Positions 43,700 through 51,852 of a stretch of DNA of 64,000 nt are shown here, piece by piece (the first letter of the stretch is position 1; each line of letters opens with the position of its first letter). The stretch spans positions 1 through 64,000 of the forward strand of contig CAVQCO010000008.1 in assembly GCA_963711065.1 (NCBI GenBank), given 5' to 3'. The position numbers and the translations under genes were made by a program. This stretch comes from Bog-473 sp963711065 (GTDB taxonomy: Bacteria > Actinomycetota > Acidimicrobiia > Acidimicrobiales > RAAP-2). Below the pieces are notes generated by a model that made no database searches, was not told where the DNA came from, and saw only the letters and a list, made by a program, of their open reading frames with translations.

Positions 43700-44826
43700 A
43701 TGACCACCGCCATCAACCGTCCGGCCCGGGTCGGGCTCATCACCGATCAGACCGGCGCCCTTTCCTTCATGGGCATCGCCAACGTCAACGTCGCCAAGAT
43801 GGTGATCGATGACATCAACGCACGGCGGCGGGCTCCTCGGTCGCCCCGTCGAGTTGTTCATCGAGGACAGCGCCACCGACGACAGCGTGGCGGAGGCCGC
43901 CGCGAGCGAGGCTCGTCGAGCAGCGGCCGTCGACGTCGTCGTGGGCGGCATCTACAGCTCCACGCGGCAGGCGATCAAGGGACCCGTGGTCGATCAGGCC
44001 GAGACGCTCTACATCTACCCGGAGCAGTACGAGGGCCAGGAGTGCCACCCCCTGATCTTCTGCACCGGTCCGGTGCCGGCCCAGCAGGTCGAGCCCTTCT
44101 TCCCCTGGCTGATGCAGCAGACCGGGGCGAAGAGGTTCTACATGCCCTCGGCCGACTACATCTGGCCGCACACGCATGAACAAGAAGGTGCGCGAGGTCG
44201 TCACCGCCGAAGGCGGCGAGATCGTCGGCGAGGAGTACTTCCCGCTCGATCACACCGACTACGAGCGGATCGTCGACGACATCATGGCGACGGGCGCCGA
44301 GGTCGTGTTCAACACGATCGTCCCGCCGGGCCTCACGCCGTTCCTCGAGCAGCTGCACCGCGCCGGCTTCACGCGTCGGGGCGGGCACATCGTCTGCACC
44401 TACTTCGACGAGAACTTCTTGAATCTCGTCCCGGCCGACCATGTCGAGGGCCTCTACGGCTGCCTCGACTACTACCGGGACGTGGACGACCCGTTCAGCA
44501 TCGAGCTCCTCAACCGGTACGAAGCGGCTCTACCCGGGGAGCGCGATGTTCACCGCCGGGAGTGCGTGCACGGGAACCTACCGTGCCCTCAAGCTCTGGG
44601 AGGCGGCCGTCAACGAAGCCGGGGTCGTTGAACCAGGACGACGTCATCAAGGCGCTGGACCACGCCCGGATCGCGCAGGGTCCGGGAGGCCCCGCCGAGA
44701 TGGTGCCGGGCCAGCACCACGTGCGGATGAACATGTACATCGCCCGGTCCGAGGGCGGCACGTTCAAGGTGGTGAAGAACCTCGGGTCACATCGACCCGA
44801 AGGAGTGCGAGGTCGGCGCGCGCTGA
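43700..44826 (+). pseudogene. Urea/amide-type ABC substrate-binding protein gene, broken by five one-base frameshifts
   Basis: Removing five bases (near 43818, 44175, 44525, 44616 and 44786) gives one 373-residue protein. Blocks fit the UrtA/FmdD/AmiC-like periplasmic-binding family: VGLITDQTGALSFMGIANVN, GGGLLGRPVELFIEDSATDD, IYPEQYEGQECHPLIFCTG, FYMPSADYIWPHT, GEEYFPLDHTDYERIVDDI, VFNTIVPPG and GQHHVRMNMYIARSEGGTFKVV. There is no signal peptide at the start, so it would be a cytoplasmic ligand sensor like AmiC rather than a transport protein. No permease or ATPase genes of a urea transporter follow. As with the previous gene, sequencing error is as likely as real decay. Confidence 0.8.
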
Positions 44827-44989
44827 CCCCCTCGGTGGGGTCGCCCCCGCCACCGCCGCCCAACTCTCTCTCCGCCGCGCGCGCCGCACACATTCCCGGC
44901 ACCGGTCCAGACGAGGCGTGGCAGCGACCTCCCGGCGTCCGGGTGAGGGGCGCCCGGTCCGGGCACTTCTGAACTGCCACACTGGACGC

Positions 44990-46516
44990 GTGCGAAGGGG
45001 CGCCCGTGTCGTCGCCCTCGCCACTCTCGTCACCTTGGTCCCCGCCGGCGCGATCCTCGGCGGCTTGGGCGCCATCGTCCCGACGGGGGTCGCCGCCGCG
45101 GCCCGGCTCGATCACCCGGCGGTGGGCGTGGTGGCCACCCCCGACGGCAAGGGATACTGGGAGGTGGCGTCCGACGGCGGCGTCTTCGCTCTCGGGGACG
45201 CCGCCTTCGAGGGGTCGATGGGCGGCCAGCCCCTCGACGCGCCGGTGGTGGGCATGGCGGCCACTCCCGACGGGAACGGGTACCGAGAAGTGGCGTCCGA
45301 CGGGGGCATCTTCGCCTTCGGCGACGCCGCCTTCGAGGGATCGATGGGCGGCCGGTCTCTCCACGCGCCGGTCGTGGGCATCGCGGCCACCCCCGACGGG
45401 AGGGGCTACTGGGAGGTGGCGTCCGACGGGGGCATCTTCGCCTTCGGCGACGCCGCCTTCGAGGGATCGATGGGCGGCCGGCCTCTCCACGCGCCGGTGG
45501 TGGGCATCGCCGCCACCCCCGACGGCGGCGGCTACTGGGAAATGGCGTCCGACGGCGGGATCTTCGCGTTCGGTGACGCCGCGTTCGAGGGATCCGAGGC
45601 CGGCCGGCCTCTCGACGCGCCGGTGGTCGGCATCGCCGCCACCCCCGACGGCGGGGGCTACTGGGAAGTGTCGTCCGACGGCGGCATCTTCGCCTTCGGC
45701 GACGCCGCCTTCGAGGGATCCGAGGCCGGCCAGCATCTGAGTGCGCCCCTGGTGGGCATGGCGACCACTCCCCATGGCAAGGGGTACTGGGAGGTGGCGT
45801 CCGATGGCGGCAGTTTTGCCTTCGGGGATGCCACACCCGTGGGGGCCCCGCCATCGGTGCCGCCCAGGGTCGCCCTCTACGGAGACTCGTTGGGGATGGA
45901 GGCCGGCCAGGACTTCAGCACCCTGGTGCAGGCGGCCGGAGGCTCGGCCTTCGTGCGGGCGTTCCCCGGAACCGCCCTCTGCGACTGGCTTCCGAACATG
46001 CCCCAGGACGATGCCGCCTTCCACCCGACTGCGGTGGTCATCGAATTCAGCGGTGACGACTACACGCCGTGCATGGCGGGAGACCCCATCGGGTCACCGC
46101 AGTACTACGCGAAGTATCGAAGCGACCTGCAGGCGGCCATCGACCTTTTTGGGGCCGACGGGGCGCAGGTCTTCCTCGTCGGTCTTCCCTACGACGAGTC
46201 GTCGAGTTTGAACGTGAACGTCGCCAGTCTGAACCAGCTCTACGCCTCGGTAGCGGCGGCCAACACCGGCGTCGACTATGTCGATGCCGGGCAAGCCGTC
46301 ATGGCCTACGGGGCGTTCGCGTGGACGCTCCCGTGCCTCTCCGACGAGCCCTGTACCGGGCCTTCGGGCACGAACGTCGTCCGGGCGCCGGACGGCGTGC
46401 ACTTCTGCCCCAGCGCGAACGTGACCGTGGTGAACTACTTCGCCGAGTGCAGCGTGTACTCGTCGGGAGCGTTCCGGTTCGCGGCGGCCATGCTGAGCCC
46501 CGTGCTCAACGGCTGA
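44990..46516 (+). CDS. Secreted protein with six 42-residue repeats and an SGNH/GDSL-like hydrolase domain
   Basis: 508 residues, GTG at 44990. A signal peptide covers about residues 1-36 (VVALATLVTLVPAGAILGGLG). Residues 45-290 are six exact-length repeats of the type YWEVASDGGIFAFGDAAFEG, likely a propeller. The C-terminal 215 residues resemble SGNH hydrolases: VALYGDSLGMEAG (block I with the nucleophile Ser), VVIEFSGDDYTPC and the late APDGVHFCP block (Asp-x-x-His). Enzymes of this fold deacylate surface polysaccharides or lipids. It pairs functionally with the CAP-repeat protein at 25.8 kb only through the shared repeats. Confidence 0.82.
   Translation: MRRGARVVALATLVTLVPAGAILGGLGAIVPTGVAAAARLDHPAVGVVATPDGKGYWEVASDGGVFALGDAAFEGSMGGQPLDAPVVGMAATPDGNGYREVASDGGIFAFGDAAFEGSMGGRSLHAPVVGIAATPDGRGYWEVASDGGIFAFGDAAFEGSMGGRPLHAPVVGIAATPDGGGYWEMASDGGIFAFGDAAFEGSEAGRPLDAPVVGIAATPDGGGYWEVSSDGGIFAFGDAAFEGSEAGQHLSAPLVGMATTPHGKGYWEVASDGGSFAFGDATPVGAPPSVPPRVALYGDSLGMEAGQDFSTLVQAAGGSAFVRAFPGTALCDWLPNMPQDDAAFHPTAVVIEFSGDDYTPCMAGDPIGSPQYYAKYRSDLQAAIDLFGADGAQVFLVGLPYDESSSLNVNVASLNQLYASVAAANTGVDYVDAGQAVMAYGAFAWTLPCLSDEPCTGPSGTNVVRAPDGVHFCPSANVTVVNYFAECSVYSSGAFRFAAAMLSPVLNG
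45122..45845 (+). repeat. 126-bp tandem repeats (six units) encoding 42-residue propeller-like units
   Basis: The GTGGCGTCCGAC-type block recurs at 45164, 45290, 45416, 45542, 45668 and 45794, an exact 126-base period. Units two and three are nearly identical at the DNA level, which points to recent duplication or gene conversion. This is a coding repeat, not a CRISPR or satellite. Confidence 0.92.
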
Positions 46517-46589
46517 CCCGGCGGCACCCGGTGGTCACCGAGCGCGGTGGGCCCGTGCTGTCGGGGGCGGACCCGCCGGACGGGCGGAC

Positions 46590-47825
46590 CTAGCGGACGC
46601 CACGGGTGAGCAGCATGGTGCCGGCGATGGGGCCGCCGCCGTTGGCCACCGCCGCCACCTCGGGATGCCGGCCCCCGGGTCGCACCACCTGGCGCTCGCC
46701 GCCCTCGCCGCGCAGCTGCACGCAGGCCTCGTGGATGAAGCCGAAGCCGTGCAGGCGCCCCCCCGAGAGCTGGCCCCCCGCGGTGTTGAGCGGCAGGACG
46801 CCGTCGCGCGCGATGGCGGCGCCGCCCTCGATGAAAGGCCCGCTCTCACCGCGGCCGCAGAACCCGAGCGCCTCGAGCCAGACGATGGCCAGGATGGAGA
46901 AGCCGTCGTAGAGCTGCGCCGTGTCGACGTCGGCCGGGGTGAGCTCGGTGCGCTCCCACAGGGAGGCGCCGGCGTCGCGGGCCGCCATGGTGGTCATGTC
47001 GTCGAATTGGTCCCAGCTCGGGCGGCCGCGCAGAGCCGTGCCGATGGCGTTGATCTGCACGGCGGGGTGGTCGAGGTCACCCGCGACGTCGCGGTGCGAG
47101 ACGACGACGACCGTCGCCCCGTCGCAGGGCGCGTCGCAGTCGAAGAGGCACAGCGGCGTCGTGATCATCCGCGCCGCCAGGTAGTCCTCCATGGACATCG
47201 GGTCGCTGTAGATGGCCTTCGGGTTGAGGGCGGCGTTGCGGCGCCCGTTCAGCGCGATCTGGCCCATCTGCTCACGGGTGAGGCCGAACTCGTGCATGCG
47301 GCGCTGGGCGACCATGGCGAGCCAATTGGCGGCCGAGGCGGCGCCGAAGGGGAGCGACCACTGCATGAAGCCGCCGAAGCGGGGCATGGTGCCACCGCCG
47401 CCTCCGGAGGGGACGCCGATGCCCTGGCGGCCGCCCGTGCCCTGGGCGCTGCCCTCGGTGACCGTGCGGTACACCAGGACGTGGCGGGCCAGCCCCGCCG
47501 CGACGGCGAGCGCCGCCACCTGCACGGCGCGCATCTGCCCCGGCCCCTCGCCGCCGCCGTCGTGCCAGTCGAGGGACAGCCCGAGGGCATCCTGGACCTC
47601 GGGCGTCGTGGGCCCGCCGAAGCCGGCGGTCCCGGCGCCCATGCCCGGGTAGGTCGACAGGCCGTCGATGTCGTCGCGGGTCAGCCCGGCGTCGGCGATG
47701 GCCTCCAGCGCCGCCTCCACGGTGAGGTCGAGGTCGGAGCGGCCCAGGCGCCGGCCCACGGCGGACTGCCCGATGCCCGAGATGACGGCCCGCCGCTCCA
47801 GGGGCTCCTCCCCGCGGGGGCTCAC
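46590..47825 (-). CDS. Thiolase-family protein (lipid-transfer/SCP2-thiolase type), partner of a DUF35 protein
   Basis: 411 residues from the GTG at 47825, overlapping the DUF35 stop by four bases. SCP2-type thiolase layout: AVISGIGQSAVGRRLGRSDLDLTVEAAL, the region LYRTVTEGSAQ in place of a classical Cys nucleophile, DAPCDGATVVVVSHRD, LYDGFSILAIVWLEALGFC and the late NTAGGQLSGGRLHGFGFIHE block. Thiolase-like proteins fused or coupled to DUF35 partners act as retro-aldolases in bacterial steroid side-chain removal (Ltp2-ChsH2 DUF35). The same function is inferred here by analogy. Confidence 0.87.
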   Translation of the reverse strand: MSPRGEEPLERRAVISGIGQSAVGRRLGRSDLDLTVEAALEAIADAGLTRDDIDGLSTYPGMGAGTAGFGGPTTPEVQDALGLSLDWHDGGGEGPGQMRAVQVAALAVAAGLARHVLVYRTVTEGSAQGTGGRQGIGVPSGGGGGTMPRFGGFMQWSLPFGAASAANWLAMVAQRRMHEFGLTREQMGQIALNGRRNAALNPKAIYSDPMSMEDYLAARMITTPLCLFDCDAPCDGATVVVVSHRDVAGDLDHPAVQINAIGTALRGRPSWDQFDDMTTMAARDAGASLWERTELTPADVDTAQLYDGFSILAIVWLEALGFCGRGESGPFIEGGAAIARDGVLPLNTAGGQLSGGRLHGFGFIHEACVQLRGEGGERQVVRPGGRHPEVAAVANGGGPIAGTMLLTRGVR

Positions 47826-48241
47826 GACGCGCCCTCGGGCGTGAAGAGGGGGAGCCACACGTCGTCGGCCTGCTCGAAGACGACGCGGACGGGCATCCCG
47901 ACGTGCACGTCGCCCGGCTCGACGTCGACGAGGTTCGTGGTCAGGCGCACGCTGGGCTGCTCGTCGATCGACACCCAGGCGATGACGTAGGTGTCGCTCC
48001 CGGGGATCCACTGCTGGTAGTTGACCGTGAAGGTCTCGACGTGGCCGCGGCCGCTGACCCCGCGGGGTGCCAGGTCGCGCGACAGGCAGCGCGGGCAGAC
48101 GGGACCGGGTGGGTGGATGTAGAAGCCGCAGGCGTTGCAGCACTGGAGGCGCAGCACGCCGTTGGCGCCGGAGGTCCAGAAGAACGCGACGTCGTCGCTC
48201 AGGCGCGGCAGGAGACGCAGACTCGGGCCATTGGCAACCAT
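47822..48241 (-). CDS. DUF35 / OB-fold zinc-ribbon protein, thiolase partner
   Basis: 139 residues from the ATG at 48241; a GTG 18 bases upstream is possible. The zinc ribbon is CNACGFYIHPPGPVCPRC (Cys pairs spaced C-x2-C-x10-C-x2-C), followed by an OB-fold domain (GRGHVETFTVNYQQWIPG, YVIAWVSIDEQPSVRLTTNL, VGMPVRVVFEQ). DUF35 proteins bind acyl-CoA and form complexes with thiolase-like aldolases. Coupled by a four-base overlap to the thiolase gene that follows. Confidence 0.92.
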   Translation of the reverse strand: MVANGPSLRLLPRLSDDVAFFWTSGANGVLRLQCCNACGFYIHPPGPVCPRCLSRDLAPRGVSGRGHVETFTVNYQQWIPGSDTYVIAWVSIDEQPSVRLTTNLVDVEPGDVHVGMPVRVVFEQADDVWLPLFTPEGAS

Positions 48242-48301
48242 GGCGGCATGTTGGCACACGGGGCGCGCCCGGCGCCGGTCCGGGTCGCCGCCGCCCGCGC
48301 G

Positions 48302-48913
48302 TCAGGTCGCGAGGACGCCGGCCTCCGCGAGGGCCCGGCGGGCCTCGTCGACGCCGCGCACGTGGCGGGCCGCGAAGCCGCTGGCGTGCGCCCCGGCGAC
48401 GTTCGCCGCGTTGTCGTCCAGGAAGAGCACCTGCCCGGGGGCGACGGGCAGCCTCGACGCGACCTCCTCGAAGATCTCGCGGTCCGGCTTGACCATCCCG
48501 AGCTCGAAGGAGAGGAAGCGGAACTCGAAGGCCCGCGTGAGGGCGATGCCCGCGAAGTTGGCGTGCCACTGGAAGGCGTTGGCGTTGGAGAGGAAGCCGA
48601 CCCCGACGTCGCCGCGCACCTCGGCCACGAGGTCCTCGGCCCCAGGGTACGGGTCACCGGGCCACCCGCCGAACGTCTCGAGGAAGGCCGCCGGCGTCAG
48701 GGCGAGGCCCCAGTCGTCCACCACCCCGGCGGCGAACTCCTCCGGTGAGCAGCGCCCCGCCTCGAAGGCGCGCACCCAGCGGCAGCCGAGCCAGCGGGTC
48801 CAGAGCTCCTCGTCGGTCTCGATGCCGGCGAGCGCACGCATGGGACCGACGCCGCCGGGGTCGACGAGCACCCCGCCGAGGTCGAAGAGGACGAATTCGA
48901 TGGCGTCCGCCAC
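48302..48913 (-). CDS. HAD-superfamily hydrolase
   Basis: 203 residues from the GTG at 48913. HAD motif I FVLFDLGGVLVDPGG (nucleophile Asp within DLGGV), motif II GFLSNAN, motif III lysine in GMVKPDREIFEEV and motif IV LFLDDNAANV. Domain order and the small helical cap fit the HAD-IA epoxide hydrolase-like/phosphatase group. It would hydrolyse a phosphate ester or a related bond. The substrate is unknown. It is divergent from the F420-type gene. Confidence 0.9.
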   Translation of the reverse strand: MADAIEFVLFDLGGVLVDPGGVGPMRALAGIETDEELWTRWLGCRWVRAFEAGRCSPEEFAAGVVDDWGLALTPAAFLETFGGWPGDPYPGAEDLVAEVRGDVGVGFLSNANAFQWHANFAGIALTRAFEFRFLSFELGMVKPDREIFEEVASRLPVAPGQVLFLDDNAANVAGAHASGFAARHVRGVDEARRALAEAGVLAT

Positions 48914-48940
48914 GGCTGCGATGCTACGGGCGGCCAGCCC

Positions 48941-48960
48941 GGAGAGTTTAGGATACTCTT
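48941..48960 (+). promoter_or_regulatory. Probable promoter with TAGGAT element inside an AGAGT-N7-ACTCT inverted repeat
   Basis: In the 90-base spacer between the HAD gene and the LLM oxidoreductase gene, TAGGAT (48949-48954) fits an actinobacterial -10 box and is flanked by AGAGT (48944-48948) and ACTCT (48955-48959). It is followed by TTTTCC. The symmetry suggests a regulator site covering the promoter of the plus-strand gene. Confidence 0.45.
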
Positions 48961-49003
48961 TTCCGTTTCTGACTGAGGCTCCGACGAGGAATGGGAGGAC
49001 CGC

Positions 49004-50041
49004 GTGAAGCTGTCCATGCAACTGAGCTACGCCGGCGGGTTCGCCGAGTCGGCGCGCCAGGCGGCGGAGCTCGAGAAGGTGGGGCTCGACGTGGTGTGGG
49101 TCGCCGAGGCCTACAGCTACGACGCGCCGAGCTTCATGGGGTACCTGGCGGCCAAGACGGAGCGGGTCGACATCGGTGCCGCCATCCTGCCCATCTACAC
49201 CCGCACACCCACGTTGCTCGCGATGACCGCCGCCGGCATCGATGCGATCTCGGGTGGCCGGTGCCAGCTCGGCCTGGGCGCGTCGGGGCCCCAGGTGATC
49301 GAGGGCTTCCACGGCGTGCCCTACGACCGCCCGCTCACCCGGACCCGGGAGATCATCGACATCTGCCGCGCCGTGTGGGCCCGCGAGGCGCCGCTGACGC
49401 ACGACGGGGCGGCGTACCACATCCCGCTCCCACCCGATCAGGGCACCGGCCTGGGCAAGGCGCTCAAGCTGATCAACCATCCCGTGCGGCCCCGCATCCC
49501 CGTGTGGGTGGCGGCGCTCGGCGAGAAGAACGTCGCCATGACGGCGGAGATCGCGGAGGGGTGGCTGCCCCTGTTCTTCGTCCCCGACAAGGCCAAGGAG
49601 GTCTTCGGCCCCGCGCTGGCCGAAGGCACGGCCAAGCGGGACCCCGCACTCGGCACGCTCCAGATCGCCGCCGGCGGCATCCTGGCCATCGGCGAGGAGT
49701 CCGAGGTCGGGCCCATCCGCGAGTTGGGGCGCGGCATGGCCGCCCTCTACATCGGGGGGATGGGCGCCAAGGGGAAGAACTTCTACAACGCGCTGGCGTG
49801 CCGCTACGGCTACGAGACGGAGGCGGCCGAGATCCAGGACCTCTACCTGTCGGGCAAGAAGGAGGAGGCGGCGGCGCGGGTGCCCGCCGAGCTGCTCGAG
49901 GCCACGTCGCTGTGCGGTCCCGAGTCCTACATCAAGGAGCGGGTGGCCGGGCTGGCCGAGGCCGGGGTGACGCACCTGAACGTGACCCCGGTGGGCGACG
50001 ATCCGGTCGCCGTGATCGAAAAACTGCGAAGCTGGGTGTAG
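49004..50041 (+). CDS. LLM-class (F420-dependent) oxidoreductase
   Basis: 345 residues, GTG at 49004. Luciferase-like TIM barrel: MKLSMQLSYAGGFAESARQAAELEKVGLDVVWVAEAY, ILPIYTRTPTLLAMTAAGIDAISGGRCQLGLGAS, VPVWVAALGEKNVAMTAEIAEGW-type cofactor strand (here PVWVAALGEKN at about 165-176), and the C-terminal GVTHLNVTPVGDDPV. Most actinobacterial members use F420 rather than FMN; cofactor choice is inferred. It is followed 68 bases later by an amidohydrolase gene on the same strand. Confidence 0.9.
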   Translation: MKLSMQLSYAGGFAESARQAAELEKVGLDVVWVAEAYSYDAPSFMGYLAAKTERVDIGAAILPIYTRTPTLLAMTAAGIDAISGGRCQLGLGASGPQVIEGFHGVPYDRPLTRTREIIDICRAVWAREAPLTHDGAAYHIPLPPDQGTGLGKALKLINHPVRPRIPVWVAALGEKNVAMTAEIAEGWLPLFFVPDKAKEVFGPALAEGTAKRDPALGTLQIAAGGILAIGEESEVGPIRELGRGMAALYIGGMGAKGKNFYNALACRYGYETEAAEIQDLYLSGKKEEAAARVPAELLEATSLCGPESYIKERVAGLAEAGVTHLNVTPVGDDPVAVIEKLRSWV

Positions 50042-50109
50042 CCCGCCGCCCGGATCCGGGGGAAGGCGGTGGAGGCGGGCAGGCCCAGGACGCCGGACGA
50101 GGAGCAGCC

Positions 50110-51823
50110 ATGCACGACCTGATCATCCGGGGCGGCACGATCGCCGACGGGTCGGGCCGGCCCACCCGGAGGGGCGACGTCGCCGTCGACGGCCGCGTCA
50201 TCACCGCCGTGGGCGAGGTCGACGGCGCCGCCCGGCGGGAGATCGACGCCGAGGGCCGGCTGGTGACGCCGGGCTGGGTCGACATCCACACCCACTACGA
50301 CGGCCAGGCCACCTGGGACCCCGAGGTCTCGCCGTCGGGGTGGCACGGCGTGACGACCGTCGTCATGGGCAACTGCGGCGTCGGGTTCGCGCCGGCCCGC
50401 GCCACCGACCGCGAGTGGCTGATCCAGCTGATGGAGGGTGTCGAGGACATCCCGGGCACTGCGCTCGCAGAAGGCATGAACTGGAATTGGGAGACGTTCG
50501 GGGAGTACCTCGACGAGGTGGAGCGGACCGACCGCGTGCTCGACGTGGCGAGCCTCCTCCCGCACGGCGCGCTGCGGGCCTACGTGCTCGGCGAGGGCCG
50601 GGCCAACGACGACGCGACGGCCGAGGAGATCGCCGAGATGGCGGCGCTCGTGCGCGAGGCGGTGCAGGCGGGTGCCATCGGGGCGTCGACGACCCGCACC
50701 GTCCTGCACCGGGCCAAGGACGGGGAGCTGGCGGCGGGCACCACCGCGGCGGCCGCCGAGCTGGTGGCCATCGGCGAGGCGCTCGGCAAGGCGGGCCACC
50801 GGGTCTTCTCGGTGGCGAGCGACCTGCCGCGACCTGGACCACGAGTTCGCCTGGATGTCGGAGATCTCGGTGCGGGCCGGCGTGCCCGTGACCTACCAGG
50901 TGCTCCAGGCCGACTTCGCGCCCGAGCTGTGGCGCGAGTGGATCGACCGTGGCGTGGCCGCCAACCGCCGCGGCGCATGGCTGGTCCCCCAGGTGGCGGG
51001 CAAGCCGACGTCGCTCATGGTGGGGTTCCAGTCCACCACGCACCCCTTCGCGCACCACCGCGCCTACCAGGCGATCGCCGGCCTCCCGCTCGACGAGCGC
51101 GTGGCCCGGCTGCGCACGCCCGAGGTGCGGGTGGCCATCCTGGGCGAGGCGGCGCGGCCGGGCGGCTTCGTGGAGCTGCTGCGGGCCAACCTGCACAAGC
51201 TCTTCCCGCTGGGCGACCCGCCCGACTACGAGCCGCCGCCGGAGCGCAGCGTGACCGCGCTGGCGGCGGCGCAGCGGCGCAGCACCGACGAGGTGCTCTA
51301 CGACCTCATGCTCGGCCGCGACGGACGCGAGCTGCTCTACCTGCCGTTGCTCGACTACGCCGCCTGCAACCTCGACGCCGTGCGCGAGATGCTGGTCCAC
51401 CCGGCCACGGTGCTCGGGCTGGGCGACGGCGGGGCCCACTGCGGGGTGCTGTGCGATGCCAGCCTGCCCAGTTTCATGCTGGCGCACTGGGCCCGCGACC
51501 GCTCCCGGGGCGAGGGGCTCCCCGTCGAGACCGTGGTGCACCTGCAGACCCGGCGCACCGCCGAGCTCTACGGCTTCCGCGACCGCGGGCTGCTCGCACC
51601 GGGTTACCTGGCGGACATCAACGTGATCGACCACGCCGCGCTGGCCCTCGAGGTGCCCGAGATGGTCTACGACCTCCCCGGCGCGGGCAAGCGGCTGGTC
51701 CAGCGGGCCCGCGGCTACGACGCGACGGTGAAGTCGGGCACGGTCGTGCGCCGGCACGACGAGGCGACGGGGGAGCGGCCCGGCCGGCTCCTGCGCGGCC
51801 CGCAGCCGGCGCCGTCCGCCTGA
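50110..51823 (+). pseudogene. N-acyl-D-amino-acid deacylase-like amidohydrolase, one-base frameshift near 50.83 kb
   Basis: The frame from the ATG at 50110 shows LIIRGGTIADGSGRPTRRGDVAVDG and the metal site DIHTHYDGQATWDPE, then GVTTVVMGNCGVGFAPA. After VFSVASDLP the protein continues one base out of phase as RDLDHEFAWMSEISVRAGVPVTYQ to the stop at 51823, with DGGAHCGVLCDA and the final RGYDATVKSGTVVRRH. Dropping one C near 50825-50835 restores a 570-residue enzyme. It is a paralogue of the intact gene at 56.1-57.9 kb. Family members hydrolyse N-acyl-D-amino acids or related cyclic amides. Confidence 0.88.
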
Positions 51824-51841
51824 GCCCGTCCGCCTGAGCCC
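51814..51841 (+). repeat. 14-bp tandem duplication spanning a stop codon
   Basis: GTCCGCCTGAGCCC occurs twice in direct succession, at 51814-51827 and 51828-51841. The TGA stop of the deacylase gene lies in the first copy, so the second is a spare copy of the gene end. A clean replication-slippage duplication. Confidence 0.85.
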
Positions 51842-51852
51842 GCCCCCCGCGG

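Noticed and set aside
40850..44830. Programmed ribosomal frameshifting as an explanation for many frame changes
   Set aside because: More than a dozen sites without slippery heptamers or recurrent motif, in both directions and in two unrelated genes. Programmed recoding would not produce this pattern.
45122..45845. 126-bp repeats considered as a CRISPR or satellite array
   Set aside because: Units are in frame, encode a conserved 42-residue protein repeat and have no unique spacers.
49004..51837. Long plus-strand frame covering the LLM gene and the deacylase as one protein
   Set aside because: It is frame-shifted relative to the LLM gene and only matches the deacylase part from 50110 onward.
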